Source: Isoetes taiwanensis
Taxonomy: Eukaryota; Streptophyta; Lycopodiopsida; Isoetales; Isoetaceae
DNA: 64,000 nucleotides
NCBI GenBank assembly: GCA_021234155.1
Contig: JAJEKV010000083.1
Location: forward strand, 4,629,250-4,693,249
Direction: 5' to 3'
Below are positions 33,720-44,339 of the stretch, one piece after another. Position 1 is the first letter of the stretch. Each line of letters starts with the position of its first letter. The notes under the pieces are model-generated. The model did not search any database, was not told the origin of the DNA, and worked only from the letters and a program-made list of their open reading frames with translations. The position numbers were made by a program, and so were the translations under genes.

Positions 33720-36190
33720 CACAAAAATTGATTATAAGAACTTAGACTTTGAAAGTTTTCACACACTAGTGTACAATTTATCTGGAATATGCTCGACGGA
33801 AAAAAAAAAAAGAAAAAAAAGAAAACATGAATAACAAGCAATGGTCTTACTAAGGCTTTGTGCATTAAAATTGAGAATGGTGAGAGGGCGACCATTGCCT
33901 TTGAATATGTTGAAAATAAAATTATGGAACCAGAATTCTAAGTGGTTTTATACATTATCGTGGCCTTGGCAATTGAAACCGCATCTTTAATTTGAAAGTG
34001 TGACCAATGTTTGCATGCGGTATAGTGTCACATTTTCTATGGTGTTTCTTAAAGGACTTTCCTGCAAAATACCTGAAAATTTTTCATATTAATATGCCCA
34101 AGGTGCAATTTGGATGCAATGTGGGCAAATTGGAAAATATTAAAAGTTAAGGTTAAGGTTCTGATTCTGCCTGTTACAGCCGGAAACCTACTCAGGTTCT
34201 CTAGCATGGCGATAGAAACCCTTTATGGGTATGCTGTTATGGATAATATTTCTCCATTCAGCTCTTTATGTAAGATCCGAAACTAGGTTTCAAGGCAATG
34301 GCGGAAGCTTTGATGAAGAAAAAACATTTCAGATAAGCTAGAAGCAATCGAAAATATGCTGATGGTAGAAGCAGTCGAAATATATGCTGATGATATGTGA
34401 ATTAACTGATTAGAGTGATATTAGAGCAGATCAATCTCTCTTATTCTATTCTATTCTTATTTAAAAACAATTCAATTCTAGTGCCATTATATTTGAGACT
34501 ATTTGTGGCCCATTATTTAAAAACAATTCAATTCTAGTGCCATTATATTTGAGACTATTTGTGGCCCAAAATTAGATTATGGTAAAACATTGGAATAGGC
34601 TTTCTCTGGAAATCGATTTAGGGCTTCTTTAAAATCGATTTAGGTCGAGAGCCAAGTCGCCATCAGAGTCGCCAGACAAAATGCTTCGATCTACCCGATG
34701 CTTCGATCTACCGAGGGTTCGCCTCCAAGCATGTTAGGCTTCCACCAGACCAGAATTCAATGCCAAAGATTCAATGGCAAATACACGAGATTACTCAAAA
34801 TCATTTTAGGGCTATCTAATGGAAGTACCGGCATTGCCTGGCATGGGCGAAAGCCATGTGGCAACCTGGAATGATTTTTGCTATGATATTAACAGCCGGT
34901 GCTGCCTCTCGAGCATCTCTATGAAACTCCCAAGATCGGGATGCGGTAGAATGGGCCTCGATTCATGTTTTTCGGATCTGCTATAACCTATTGCTTGGGT
35001 TGGAGACATCCGATACAAATGCAGTGATCTCACCGGAAATATTGTGGAAGATATGATTCAAACTTCCCCGGCAAAGCACAAATCCAGCTCATTCAATATA
35101 AACAAAGGTTTGTCATTCGATAATTTCATTTTTGCATGCTTGGATGTACTTGAATGATGCATCTATTCATGTCACAATGTTTTTATTTGTTATTCGGATT
35201 TTCAAGAGCCAAGATATCTGATGGCAAATGACTTTGATTCAGAAAAGATACAGTAAAACATATGCACAGTTACCTTTTGTTTGCATGGAAATTTTTTCTA
35301 GAAAAATATACAAGAGGCTACGGATTTCTAATGGCCCTCTGGCCCCTTTACATGACTGGCATAACTGAAACAGAGTTTTGTCTTAAATGGCATTTGCAAA
35401 TGCAGTGAGCAGTTGCCATGAAATATGGAGCTTGAGTTGCCTTGAAGCATGGAGCTTGAGCACGTTAAAAGACCAGGTTAGCAAGATAAGCTTTGAGCAG
35501 GTTAGCAAAGTCCATTTGGTAATAAATATGTTCTAAGATACATGTAAATAAATGATTATACAAGTGGGTTGATGCAGGGTAAAGTGGGTCATTGTAGTTG
35601 TCCCCTTTGTCCCCCCTAGAATAGTTTGAAATGTAGGTCAAGTCCCCCCAAGAAGAGTTTGAAATATAGGTCAAGAAGTGGTTAGACGTAGGCATTAATA
35701 CTAAAAAAACTACCAAATTGCATTAATTAGGAAATTTGTTCTATTAGCTAGTTACAGAGCAAGAATCGTGGTAATTACTATTTCTGGTGTATGGAGGGAA
35801 ATGCAAAATTGGGAGCACGGCAGGATCAGGTTGCTCGATCCAATTGCATTACCTGATCAATTGCATGTTTCCTAACATTGCATGACCTGATGAATTGTGA
35901 ATCCTTCCTAACATTTGGCATTGGCAGATAATTTAAATTGAATGTGTTTTTCTTGAAGAAATGGAATCGAATCGGGGGATTGAACTATTGGAATCGGATT
36001 CGGGTCCGGACTAGCAAAGACAAGGCAAAAATTTCAGGAAGGAGGAAGAAAAGAACAAGAGAAGAGGAAACCGAGAGGAAAAGACGCCAACGCCGGAAAA
36101 AAAAAAAAAAAATGAAGATGCATTGGTTTCTCGATGTAATGCATGTTTTGGAGTAGAAAGAAGCATAGCCACGCCAGAGGAGAGTGGGTG
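33720..36190. other. No recognisable gene; one short tandem duplication
   Basis: Mixed AT-rich DNA. Around 34441-34456 three TTCTA units recall the pentanucleotide LINE tails elsewhere. The poly-purine stretch at 36030-36115 gives a Lys/Arg/Glu-rich chance ORF. No gene is supported. Confidence 0.45.
34459..34571 (+). repeat. 56-bp perfect or near-perfect tandem duplication
   Basis: The unit starting TTTAAAAACAATTC and ending TTTGTGGCCCA occurs twice in succession with an offset of 56 bp and no visible differences apart from the junction base, so it is probably recent. Confidence 0.9.
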
Positions 36191-36196
36191 TGAATC

Positions 36197-36715
36197 GTGG
36201 AATCATTCTTGAAGCAGCCTAAGCATATGAGTGTGCAAATGAAAAAAGGGATTCTAAATTACTTTATTCAGCATAAGGCATTGGATGGAATTGTGGGAGA
36301 TGATCTCAGGGACTTAAAAGCAAAGAACCAAATGATAAGTAACATCAGGGAGTCTATTAAGACCGTGAAACAGTCTACAAATTTGGATTGTTTGGCTGCC
36401 AAAAAGAGTTGTTTGGCTATGGCAGTTGGTGGAGAAAATGAGAATTTGAGTAACAGAAAAATTGGAAAGCTACTTGATGTTCATCCAAGAAATATTTCAG
36501 CTGCTAAGAAAAACAGGGAAGAAATTGATTGCAATGGAGGAAAGTGGGTGTATTATAAAAGATCTAAAGGTGTGACTCTATCTCAAATTCAATTATTACA
36601 CTTGTACAAACATTTTGGACCTCAAACACTAGAGTTTCTCCAAATACTAAGGATGTAAAATTTAGAAGACTAGAACGAAATATTAGAGAGGAGCATGCAG
36701 CACATTATCTGGAAC
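36197..36715 (+). pseudogene. Fragment of an uncharacterised plant protein family, frameshifted
   Basis: The first frame (36197-36658, no credible ATG at its start) contains NLSNRKIGKLLDVHPRNISAAKKNR and later KWVYYKRSKG. Near 36622 the frame shifts, and the next frame reads TRVSPNTKDVKFRRLERN and then EEHAAHYLEQSQ before a possible splice donor (CAG/GTTGAT, about 36723). From memory this layout (RNI-type helix-turn-helix, W.NYRR.KR, VSPN.KDV, EEHA.HYL) occurs in large uncharacterised families of bryophytes, lycophytes and ferns, possibly transposon-derived. I cannot name a function. The frameshift makes this copy a likely pseudogene. Confidence 0.5.
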
Positions 36716-36719
36716 AATC

Positions 36720-38250
36720 TCAGGTTGATATCTCTTCTTATCTCTTCCTTTGAGATTTTTATAGTTGAGGTTTTCAATAACAGTTTGCTATAGTAGTTGG
36801 AGTAAAAGTTTATATCAGGTATCCTTTATTATAAAGTTTTAGTGTATGTCGTGCATAAAACCCTAAAATTTTCGACGGCCCAGATTTCACTTAAAATTTT
36901 GGATAGTGCATCACGCCCTAAATCGGAGGGCTCAGATTTTTCAGGCCGAGATCAGACGGTATTCTATTGAACGCGAGAGCCTTACTCTGCCTGTTGTAGA
37001 ACAGGAAGGAGCGCACCCCGATTGCAATCTCGAGAAGCATGAAGCTTTCAGCTATGGTGGCAGCCGGATGTGGCCTGCCCTACGACTTCTTTCCTTTTCT
37101 CTACAATGCCGCCTTGCATCCCTTCTCTGATTTCAGAATCGGACGATGCGTGCCCGAAGGAGCGAAGCCCATGTTGCATCACTGACAATCTAACTCAAAA
37201 AGGGCATAAGAATGTTGCAGCGGATTATATACACTGAAGCAGAGGGTTTCGAGGCTTCTTGCTAACTGGGGTTGAGCTAGAAATACTTATCCACACTCTA
37301 TCCTGCGCAAAGTTCTCATCTTTCATCTCCTTTCTAAATTGTTTTGTATATACGCTTGAAAAAATCTCAACTCCTCCGTGTTTTTTTCCTTCCGACATAA
37401 ATGAGCTTTTGGAAGATCGGGGAATACAATGTGAGCAACTAAAGAGAATCCAAGTCCGTGCTTTTTCACAAGGTCTTTGGAATCATTATCCACCATTGGC
37501 ATTGATCCAAACTCGAGCCTTTGTGCCAAAGATTGACTATGACATCTACCCGCAAGATGCCAACGTTGGAATATAGGTTGAATTATCTACTCGAAGTTTA
37601 AAGCTTCCACAAAAAGATGTATAATCCATAATCCGGTGGTGCCAGCCATGTATTCTGTGTGTAAAGAATTGATAACCTTGGAGGAAAAAAGATTCAAAGT
37701 TTCTCGCCTTTCATCTCCTTTCAAAATTCATTTCCAGGTACACGTTTGCAACAAGGTTCCCTTCTATTTGCAAAGGTCAGCTTGGAGGAGAGGATCAAAA
37801 CAGAGGAAATATGCCTTGGTTGGATTTGATCAAGAAAAGCTAGACCAAAATAAGAGTGTAGTTTTATAGAGTGTAGTTTGTCCATGAAAAACTAAACTTT
37901 GACAAGGTTATGAAGGCGCCTTTAACATGCATAAAATTCTGCACACAGAAATTTGTGACTTTCTCACGATGACAGCAGCATTATTATTGTAGGATAAAGT
38001 CGATGAAAGGTCCCCGCACCACATACGAACATTGTTGCCATGATTGCGGCGGGGATGGGCTTAATTCACTGATAACGAACCAAAGCTAAGGGGATGCAAA
38101 ATGTACTCGAGCCTAAACTTTATCTTTGAACACCTCCACATAAAAGTATTCTCAGAGCAAAAATGCAGGGGTTTGTGGAAGGATGATGTATTGTTTGTGA
38201 AGTACGCAAACATGACAGATTACATTATTCATGTCCATGTCGGTTGAGTC
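36720..38250. other. No recognisable gene
   Basis: GC-richer than its surroundings in places. 'tttcatctcctttc.aaatt' occurs near 37323 and again near 37711, suggesting a small diverged duplication. ORFs at 36906-37130 and 37259-37576 have no recognised domain. Confidence 0.45.
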
Positions 38251-38256
38251 GTTTTG

Positions 38257-38645
38257 TCAGATAGTCCGGTACTCCTCACCGATGATGAGAAACCGCCATC
38301 CACACCAAGCATCCGCCATAGCTCCAATCTCTTTCAAACGTTGAACAACATGTGACATTGGGGGCCTCTCTTCAACATCTTCATTGATGCAAGCAAAGGC
38401 AATGCTAGCAATCCCCATTGCTCCTGCAGCTGAAAATTTGCACCTCATCACGGGGTCGATGATTTCTTTTCTTGAAGTTGGCCAGATTGAAACAATGGCC
38501 TCACAGCATTTGCCAAGTTAGTTGTTCCATGTCGTGATGCATCCGCATGAAGGGGCTTCTGCCCAGTATCTCTAGCAGAAGCATTCCAAATGCATACACA
38601 TCACTCTTCTGTGTCAGATGACCTACTGCTGTGTATTCTGCAGAG
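38257..38645 (-). pseudogene. Receptor-like protein kinase, C-terminal kinase lobe (pseudogene)
   Basis: The minus strand encodes EYTAVGHLTQKSDVYAFGMLLLEIL, which is kinase subdomains VIII-IX (usual DPEY..G.LT.KSDVYSFGV). A shifted frame then gives KPLHADASRHGTTNLANAV. After a second shift comes EIIDPVMRCKF, then MGIASIAFACINEDVEERPPMSHVVQRL, subdomains X-XI. Frameshifts lie near 38565 and 38468. A 3' splice-site-like CTGCAG precedes the first block at about 38645, so it may begin at an exon boundary. The rest of the kinase is absent; gypsy sequence takes over directly upstream. It is a plant RLK/Pelle-type remnant without activity. Confidence 0.85.
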
Positions 38646-38661
38646 GAGGTAACAGGCCAGA

Positions 38662-39104
38662 CTAAGCAGTAAAGAAAATTGCTGAGGTGTAGTCACGGAC
38701 CTCGCGGAGAAATTGATGTCGACGGGATTGCCGCTTGGCAGGAGAGAGCGTCGCGTCTTCGGGTGGAAGAGCACCTCTGAGGAGGTACTGCTGAAAATCA
38801 TGGAACCAATGTGGTGTTGCCGTGACTAAAAAGAGTTGAGCGTCAGGAAAGGCGTCTGAGACTCCAATTGAGGGATCATCTGTGTGGATGCGTGAAAGAT
38901 AATCCGGGACCACATGAGATTTGCCGGCCTTGTGAACAATTTCAAAAGGGGCAAATTCTTGGAGAAGAAGGCCCCAACGAGCAATGCGGCCCGTGGGCGT
39001 GGTTTGTTGATCAAATAAAGGAGTGCTTGGTGGTCCACAAAGAACTTGATTTGACTGCCCAAAAGGTAGTGACGGAAGCGTTGGACACAGAAAATGAGAC
39101 CCAA
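38662..39104 (-). pseudogene. Gypsy RNase H and integrase linker
   Basis: The frame 39104-38826 shows QRFRHYLLGSQIKFFVDHQALLYLINK, the RNase H region that follows a gypsy RT (usual V..WRHYL.G..F.V.TDH..L.YL). The overlapping frame 38913-38662 carries VPDYLSRIHTDDPSIGVSD, the end of RNase H, and then the linker that normally leads to the HHCC zinc finger of integrase. That finger is not present. The two frames are offset, so there is a frameshift near 38900. Confidence 0.85.
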
Positions 39105-39181
39105 AGCTTCACGCTCTGTGGTAGAATAGTTGCGCTCAGCAGAATTGAGTTTCCTGGCGGGGTGTCGATTTGGTTTGTCGA

Positions 39182-40066
39182 TTAATGCGCATCATATTCT
39201 TGAGAAAGAACAGCTCCAATAGCAAAACGCCGGACATCGACATGAACATGAAAGGGCTTGTCCCATTGAGGAGGAACAAGAACCGGGGCTCGAGTAAGCA
39301 AAAGCTTCAATTGTTGAAAGCAAAGATCCGCTCGGGAATTCCAAGCCCGTGGATTCATCACCGTGAGTTTATGAATGGGATCCGCAATGGTCATGCGAGT
39401 CCGTGGAATGAAGGTGGAGTAATAATTGACCTTACCCAGGAAAGAGCGTGTCTCCTTGATATTGGCTGGTGCTTGAGCCTTGAGCACACAACTGGTTTTG
39501 GCGAGATCCTGTGGGTGATACCGCTTTCTTCCGACAACGGGCCTAACAGAACACCAGAGGTGACGCAAAAGGTGCATTTCTCAGGATTGAGACTAATGCA
39601 GGACTCATCACATTTCTAGAAGACGAGTTCCAATTTATCCAAATGGTCAGCCATGGAACTGTAGGCAGAGAAGTCATCTTGAAAAATTTGTAAGAAGGGA
39701 TTTTCCTTCATGAAATCTTGAAAAACTGAGAGCATGATGCGTTGAAACGTTGATGGAGAATTTGATAATCCAAAAGGAACCACCTTGTAGGCAAAAGTGC
39801 CCCAACGGGGTGGTGAAAGTGGTCTTGAGTTGATCAGATTCTTTGATTGATATCTGATTGTAGCCAGAAAAATCATCCATGAAGGAGTACATCTCATGGC
39901 CAGCGACCTCTTCCAGAACCTGGTCTGTGAAGGGAAGTGGAAAATGATCCCGCTCCGTGGCCTGATTGAGTTTTTGGTAGTCCACGCAGACGCGGATCTT
40001 ACCATTGTGTTTGAGTGCAATGACGATGGGGCTCACCCATTCAGAATGTTTGACCTCATAGATCAA
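39182..40066 (-). pseudogene. Gypsy reverse transcriptase, frameshifted
   Basis: The frame 40066-39674 reads SEWVSPIVIALKHNGKIRVCVDYQKLNQAT, then MYSFMDDFSGYNQI, where the first catalytic Asp is in the usual F.D..SGY motif. Parallel frame 40020-39616 continues with TPPRWGTFAYKVVPFGLSN and FQDDFSAYS, the position of the usual YLDD/YIDD box, here with F-Q-D-D. Frame 39577-39182 carries the RT end and connection (IKETRSFLGKVNYYSTFIP and WDKPFHVHVDVRRFAIGAVLSQ). At least two frameshifts break it, so it is inactive. Confidence 0.88.
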
Positions 40067-40879
40067 ACCTGCAGCAAGGAGTTTGTCAATTTCGGCCTTG
40101 ACGCGATCCGCGGTAATTAGGGTTGAGCCGGTGCATCGCTGCTAAACCGGGCGTCGCGTCGATTTGGTAGGAATGGTGCGTTCCCCAAGCTTTTGTTGAT
40201 GCCCCGAAGATCTCTCGTAGCTCCGTGCTTAAAATGTTTGAACTTTTGAAGAGCTTGGCGGCCTGATACGATAAGGGGCCGGAAGATTTGCAGCAATGCG
40301 GACAGGCTGATTGTTGCCCACGTCCACGATCTCGACTTCAAGAGTCTGAATATGAGGTAGCACTTCTGTGTCCTGGACAATATGAGCAGGCGGTTGAAGC
40401 ATAACAGGATGCGTGGCACTCTGCGTGGTGAAAAAGAGAGGTTGCTGAGTTCCATCAAGCAGAGGTTGCTTCATGACAGCGTGGACATCTACAGGACCTC
40501 ATCTGAAAAGTGATCAACCCGTTGAATTCGATTGCAAGGAGCCAGGTAGGGGTCAAGCAAAGCCGCCACAGCCTGGTCCTGATCAAGAGTCATTTCACCC
40601 CAAGGATCAAAGATATTGGGTAGGATGACAGAGGCGCATTCGCGGTGGAGCCTGAACTTGATAGATATTCTGAGCTTCCTCAGAATCTGTGTCGGAGAGA
40701 GAGGGTTCAGCATGTTCAACAGAAATGATCTTGCCTGTTTCCAAGTTCATGGTGGCATTGAGGTGACCATCAGTGATGACTAAGCCCGATCCGCGGGCCC
40801 AAGAATGGATACTCTTGGCCTGGCGGAGAAAAGGTCGGCCAACCAACATTTCATAATCGCCGGGATCTTCCCCAGCCTT

Positions 40880-41632
40880 TCAAACTCCAAATTCCAAAGG
40901 GAATCGGAGGTCACCAATGTTGATGTGAAGAAGAGGCGTGACGCCTTGAGGTCTCGTGATATGGCCATTAGCCAATTTGATGTCATATGGGGCACGATAA
41001 AGTTCTTTGATGCCCATTTGTTTGCGGAGTTTATCCGTAATGAGATTAACTGCGCTACCTCTGTCTATTTGAACATGGTTGACTTGCTGATTACCCACCG
41101 TGGCATGGACCGTGGGTGTAGAGGTAGCAACAGCCCCAACTAAAACAGTCGGGAGTGGTAACTGGTCCTTGAGAGCAGGACAGAGTTTCAAAATGGTTGC
41201 CAAGCTTAAAGGAATTTTGATCTTGGCTAGCTCCTCTTGGAGTTCTAGAGGCACATGAGAAAAAGGATCTGCTGGTTCCACGGGTGCTGGAGTGCGTGGT
41301 AATGAAGCAGCAACTTCTTTGAGTAAGTCAACCTCTGCAGCAATATTGGGATATGTCTGAGAGCGTGGAGGTTGAGATGTGGAAGGTGTATCTTGGCGTT
41401 GTTGAGCTCTGGTGGTGGCATGAACATTTGCCAACGTTCGGCCTTCAGCAGCTTGCATGAGGTTCAAAATGCTTTGGCGAACTTTAGGCATGACATGCGG
41501 CATGAGTTTCTCAAGTCGGTGCAAAGTGAACCTTTTGTCTTCGTCATGAGGAATGGTGTCGACCGCAAAAGCGGGTTGCGTGCCATTAGGGATAATGGTT
41601 AAGGGTGGCGGCCCCGGTTTGGCGGAAACCAA
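40880..41632 (-). pseudogene. Gypsy gag-protease region with aspartic-protease-like domain
   Basis: This 250-residue frame has a Pro-rich N-terminal half, then VNHVQIDRGSAVNLITDKL followed by KLANGHITRPQGV and LGDLRFPLEF-like text. That matches retropepsin-like domains of gypsy elements. The catalytic triplet, normally D-S/T-G, reads D-R-G here, which would be expected to inactivate the enzyme unless the true frame differs. The reading frame continues in shifted form towards 40489, where VGRPFLRQAKSI marks the flap/C-terminal side. Confidence 0.75.
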
Positions 41633-41794
41633 ACCAACCCAATTTGATGGCTGAACCGGAGGATTTAAGGCACGAAAAATCTCTTCCCCGTGCTTGTTGA
41701 TCCAGTGCAGTTGATTTGCGGGAGCTGGTTGATAAGCGTGATTCCGAGGCGCTCTTGGTGGCTTCTTAGAACTGGTCTCGGGCCTTGTTTGCCA

Positions 41795-43326
41795 TTAGCA
41801 ATCGAGTTGGTAAGCCGTGAGGCGGACCGATGTGGTCTGATTGGTGCCGGGGAAAGCCGCACACGAACTTGTGGAAGTTGAGGACACGCCGGGGTGGTAT
41901 GACCCCATTCTTGGCAGGTGGTAACACTGAAGCTTTAGAAGGATCAAAAGGAGGGCGTGTGTTGGGTCCCGTTGTTGCTCTGCTGCTGATAGAGTTGATT
42001 CGGTTGCTTTGAAGTGGTGGGCTGGCGATAGTGCGATTGTTCTTTGAGGTGTTGTTTGCACTTGATAAACGAGTTTGTTGCGGAACGGTGTAGGATGATG
42101 AGTGCGAGTGCACTCTTCCGTGGGCATGATTGCACATGTTGCATCTTTTTGCAATGAGGCGGGCCATGGGTTGAGTTGCACTCATTAGCCAAGTGGCCTT
42201 GGTATTTCTGAGATATGGCACCAGATCGGACTCCGGCTGTGGATTGGCGTGTTGAGGCCGGACAGTAGCCTTTGGAACCATGACCAGTGGAATGAAAGGG
42301 AGCTCTTGAAGAGCCACGCCAATCGGAGGAAACATTGATCGAAAGTGATTGACAAGGTCGATAGCCTGCTCCAAAGTCTTGGGGCCTTGGTATTCATCAT
42401 GAGTCGAATAGGCGGAGGAAGTCCTTGGAGAAACCGGACCAAAAACTGGCTCGTGTTGGGTACTCCTTGAGCTTGCTGGAGCGTAATATGAAGACGATCA
42501 AAAATCCCCAAGGACTCCGTGGGCTCTTGTTGAAGGTCATTGAGTTGTTTGAGATGAAGTTGATCATCATCCGTGGTCCCATAGTGAGAAAAAAGCGGTT
42601 CTCATTTCGACCAATCTTGTTTCAATGGCTTTTGTTGGACATGAGCCATTGATGAGGAGAGCCACCGGGTGGTGGAAAAGATGTGGAATTTCAGTTGAGG
42701 TTGCGCATGACCATTTAGGATAGCTAGAGCCTCAAATTCTTCCATGTGGGCCTCGAGCACTTTGGTCTAAGGGTTTGCCTTCGTGTTGCCAAAGGTGGGA
42801 TAAGTCGGTTTGAGTCACGAGAAGGTAGATGTGAAAGTGCTTGGCTGGACAGAAACGAGATAGTGAGGATATTGAGGTGGGAGTTGGAGGTGGCATGGTG
42901 CCCGAGAAGGACCTTGATGAAGGGGTGACTAGCGGTTGAGGAACCCAAGGTGCCCGAGCATTGGTTTTGAGGTCCGTGGTTGTAAACAGAAGAGCAAAGT
43001 GGGGAAATGTAGGGAAAGGAAATTCTCGGTAGGCTTAAAGAGACGCGTGGATATCCCTCGCCACCCGGGGAGATGATGGTTGTGAAGGAAGAGGCGATGG
43101 CCTGAAGAGTGATGGATGTAGGCATGTTCGGGGTATGAAAGTAAGGTTGAGAAGGTTGAGCCCGATAGGGCTCCCGATAGTGATGAGGTGACGAGGCCGT
43201 GAGCAATGTTTGCACGCTTTGGGGCGGGAACCGGGACGACAGACACGAGGGGTGGTGGCGCCGGACGAGCCCTAGACCGGCGGTGGCCTCCCTCAATGTC
43301 ATAAGCAGATCCATACATGTCGCCAA
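41795..43326 (-). pseudogene. Gypsy gag region, heavily frameshifted
   Basis: Several overlapping minus-strand frames with Pro-, His- and Ser-rich composition lie upstream of the protease. A candidate start is at 43318 (MYGSAYDIEGGHRRSRAR). A Cys/His cluster at about 42130-42190 (CNSTHGPPHCKKMQHVQSC) sits where the gag nucleocapsid zinc knuckle would be, though its spacing is not a clean CCHC. Gag would form the particle that packages the RNA. No frame is intact. Confidence 0.6.
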
Positions 43327-43710
43327 TCAGCTTCCTCGATGATGACGCCCAAGCGGATGCCGCCCCGAAAAAGGAGTTCTTCCGGTGAAGTTTCTACGGT
43401 TTATGGCGACAAAAAGAAAGTAGGATTGAATCGCACCCGGCAGCGGCGACGGTGTTTGGGGTCCGGGTTCGAAACTCTCGAAGACCCTCAGTGGAGGACC
43501 CGTGGATCTAACAGAGAGTCCGGGGACTATGTCACGCGGGATTTGCAAGAAGAGAACAAGAAGAAGAAAACGTAACAAAGAAAAAACGAGAGGAAAATGA
43601 TAAGCTTCCTTGATATCAATGATGAACATACATGAGCTCTAATGAGAGAGAAGATCGAAAAGAGACAAGACTCAAAACTCATCTCGCCTTCATGTGCTAG
43701 CTCTACTCAT

Positions 43711-43723
43711 ATATATAGTACAA
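43711..43723 (-). promoter_or_regulatory. TATA-like box in the probable gypsy 5' LTR
   Basis: On the minus strand the run TACTATATATATGAGTAG lies about 390 bases upstream of the gag start candidate at 43318, where an LTR promoter would be expected. Confidence 0.35.
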
Positions 43724-44339
43724 TGGCCTTGGGCCCAATATAGACACTCGACCGATCTCGGTCGCCGACTCACGGAAGGAGGCCTGATTCTGAGGAATCT
43801 TTGGCGGTGCCTCTTGAAGTGCCTAGAATCACGCCGACGTGGCCGCTGGGCGGTGACGGGCCATCACTTGTCCGAAGCGCCTCTTGATAGGCTTTGACTG
43901 CGTGGTCTGCTGCTTGGTCTTCTGCTGGGCCTTTGATGACTGACCCGTGGCTGACTGTGGATCCTTGAGCTTGACCTGGTCCGTCGTGTGCATGAATAGT
44001 CCTGAACCAGGAGGCACAGGACTAACACTTGGCGCTTCTAAAGTTCCAGCTTGTTCAACTAAATAACTACCTGTTTAAGATTAAAGTCGAGTAAACTTGG
44101 TTATTGAGCAAGCATGAATATGAAAGCCTTTCCAAACCCAAGTTACATATAAGACAGTATACATAAACCAAAACACTGCCAAATTCAGTGTCATATCAAA
44201 TCAGATTACTGCAAAACAGCAAAGTCTTGCATGAACAAAGTCTTGCAACCTAAATCCTTGTCATATTTCAGAGATTACATACCTGATATCAAATAAGAAT
44301 ACCAGATATCAAATACAAGAATCAAAACACAATGATATT

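Larger units (their letters stand above)
38650..43630 (-). mobile_element. Ty3/gypsy LTR retrotransposon relic
   Basis: On the minus strand the order is gag-like region (43326-41795), protease (about 41000), RT (40066-39182), RNase H (39104-38826) and the start of the linker to integrase (to 38662). The integrase and the 3' LTR are missing, because recognisable sequence stops where the kinase pseudogene begins. A TATA-like promoter at about 43712 suggests that remnants of the 5' LTR lie near 43.6-44 kb, but I could not fix LTR ends or a primer-binding site. The order protease-RT-RNase H before integrase identifies the gypsy class. Confidence 0.85.

Noticed and set aside
35938-36156. Basic ORF rich in Lys, Arg and Glu
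   Set aside because: It is caused by a purine-rich tract with a long A run; no domain or conserved context.
43425-43480. tRNA-like T-arm text ('ggtccgggttcgaaactc') as a tRNA or primer-binding site
   Set aside because: No acceptor or anticodon stems can be paired around it, and for a minus-strand gypsy element the orientation is wrong for a primer-binding site.
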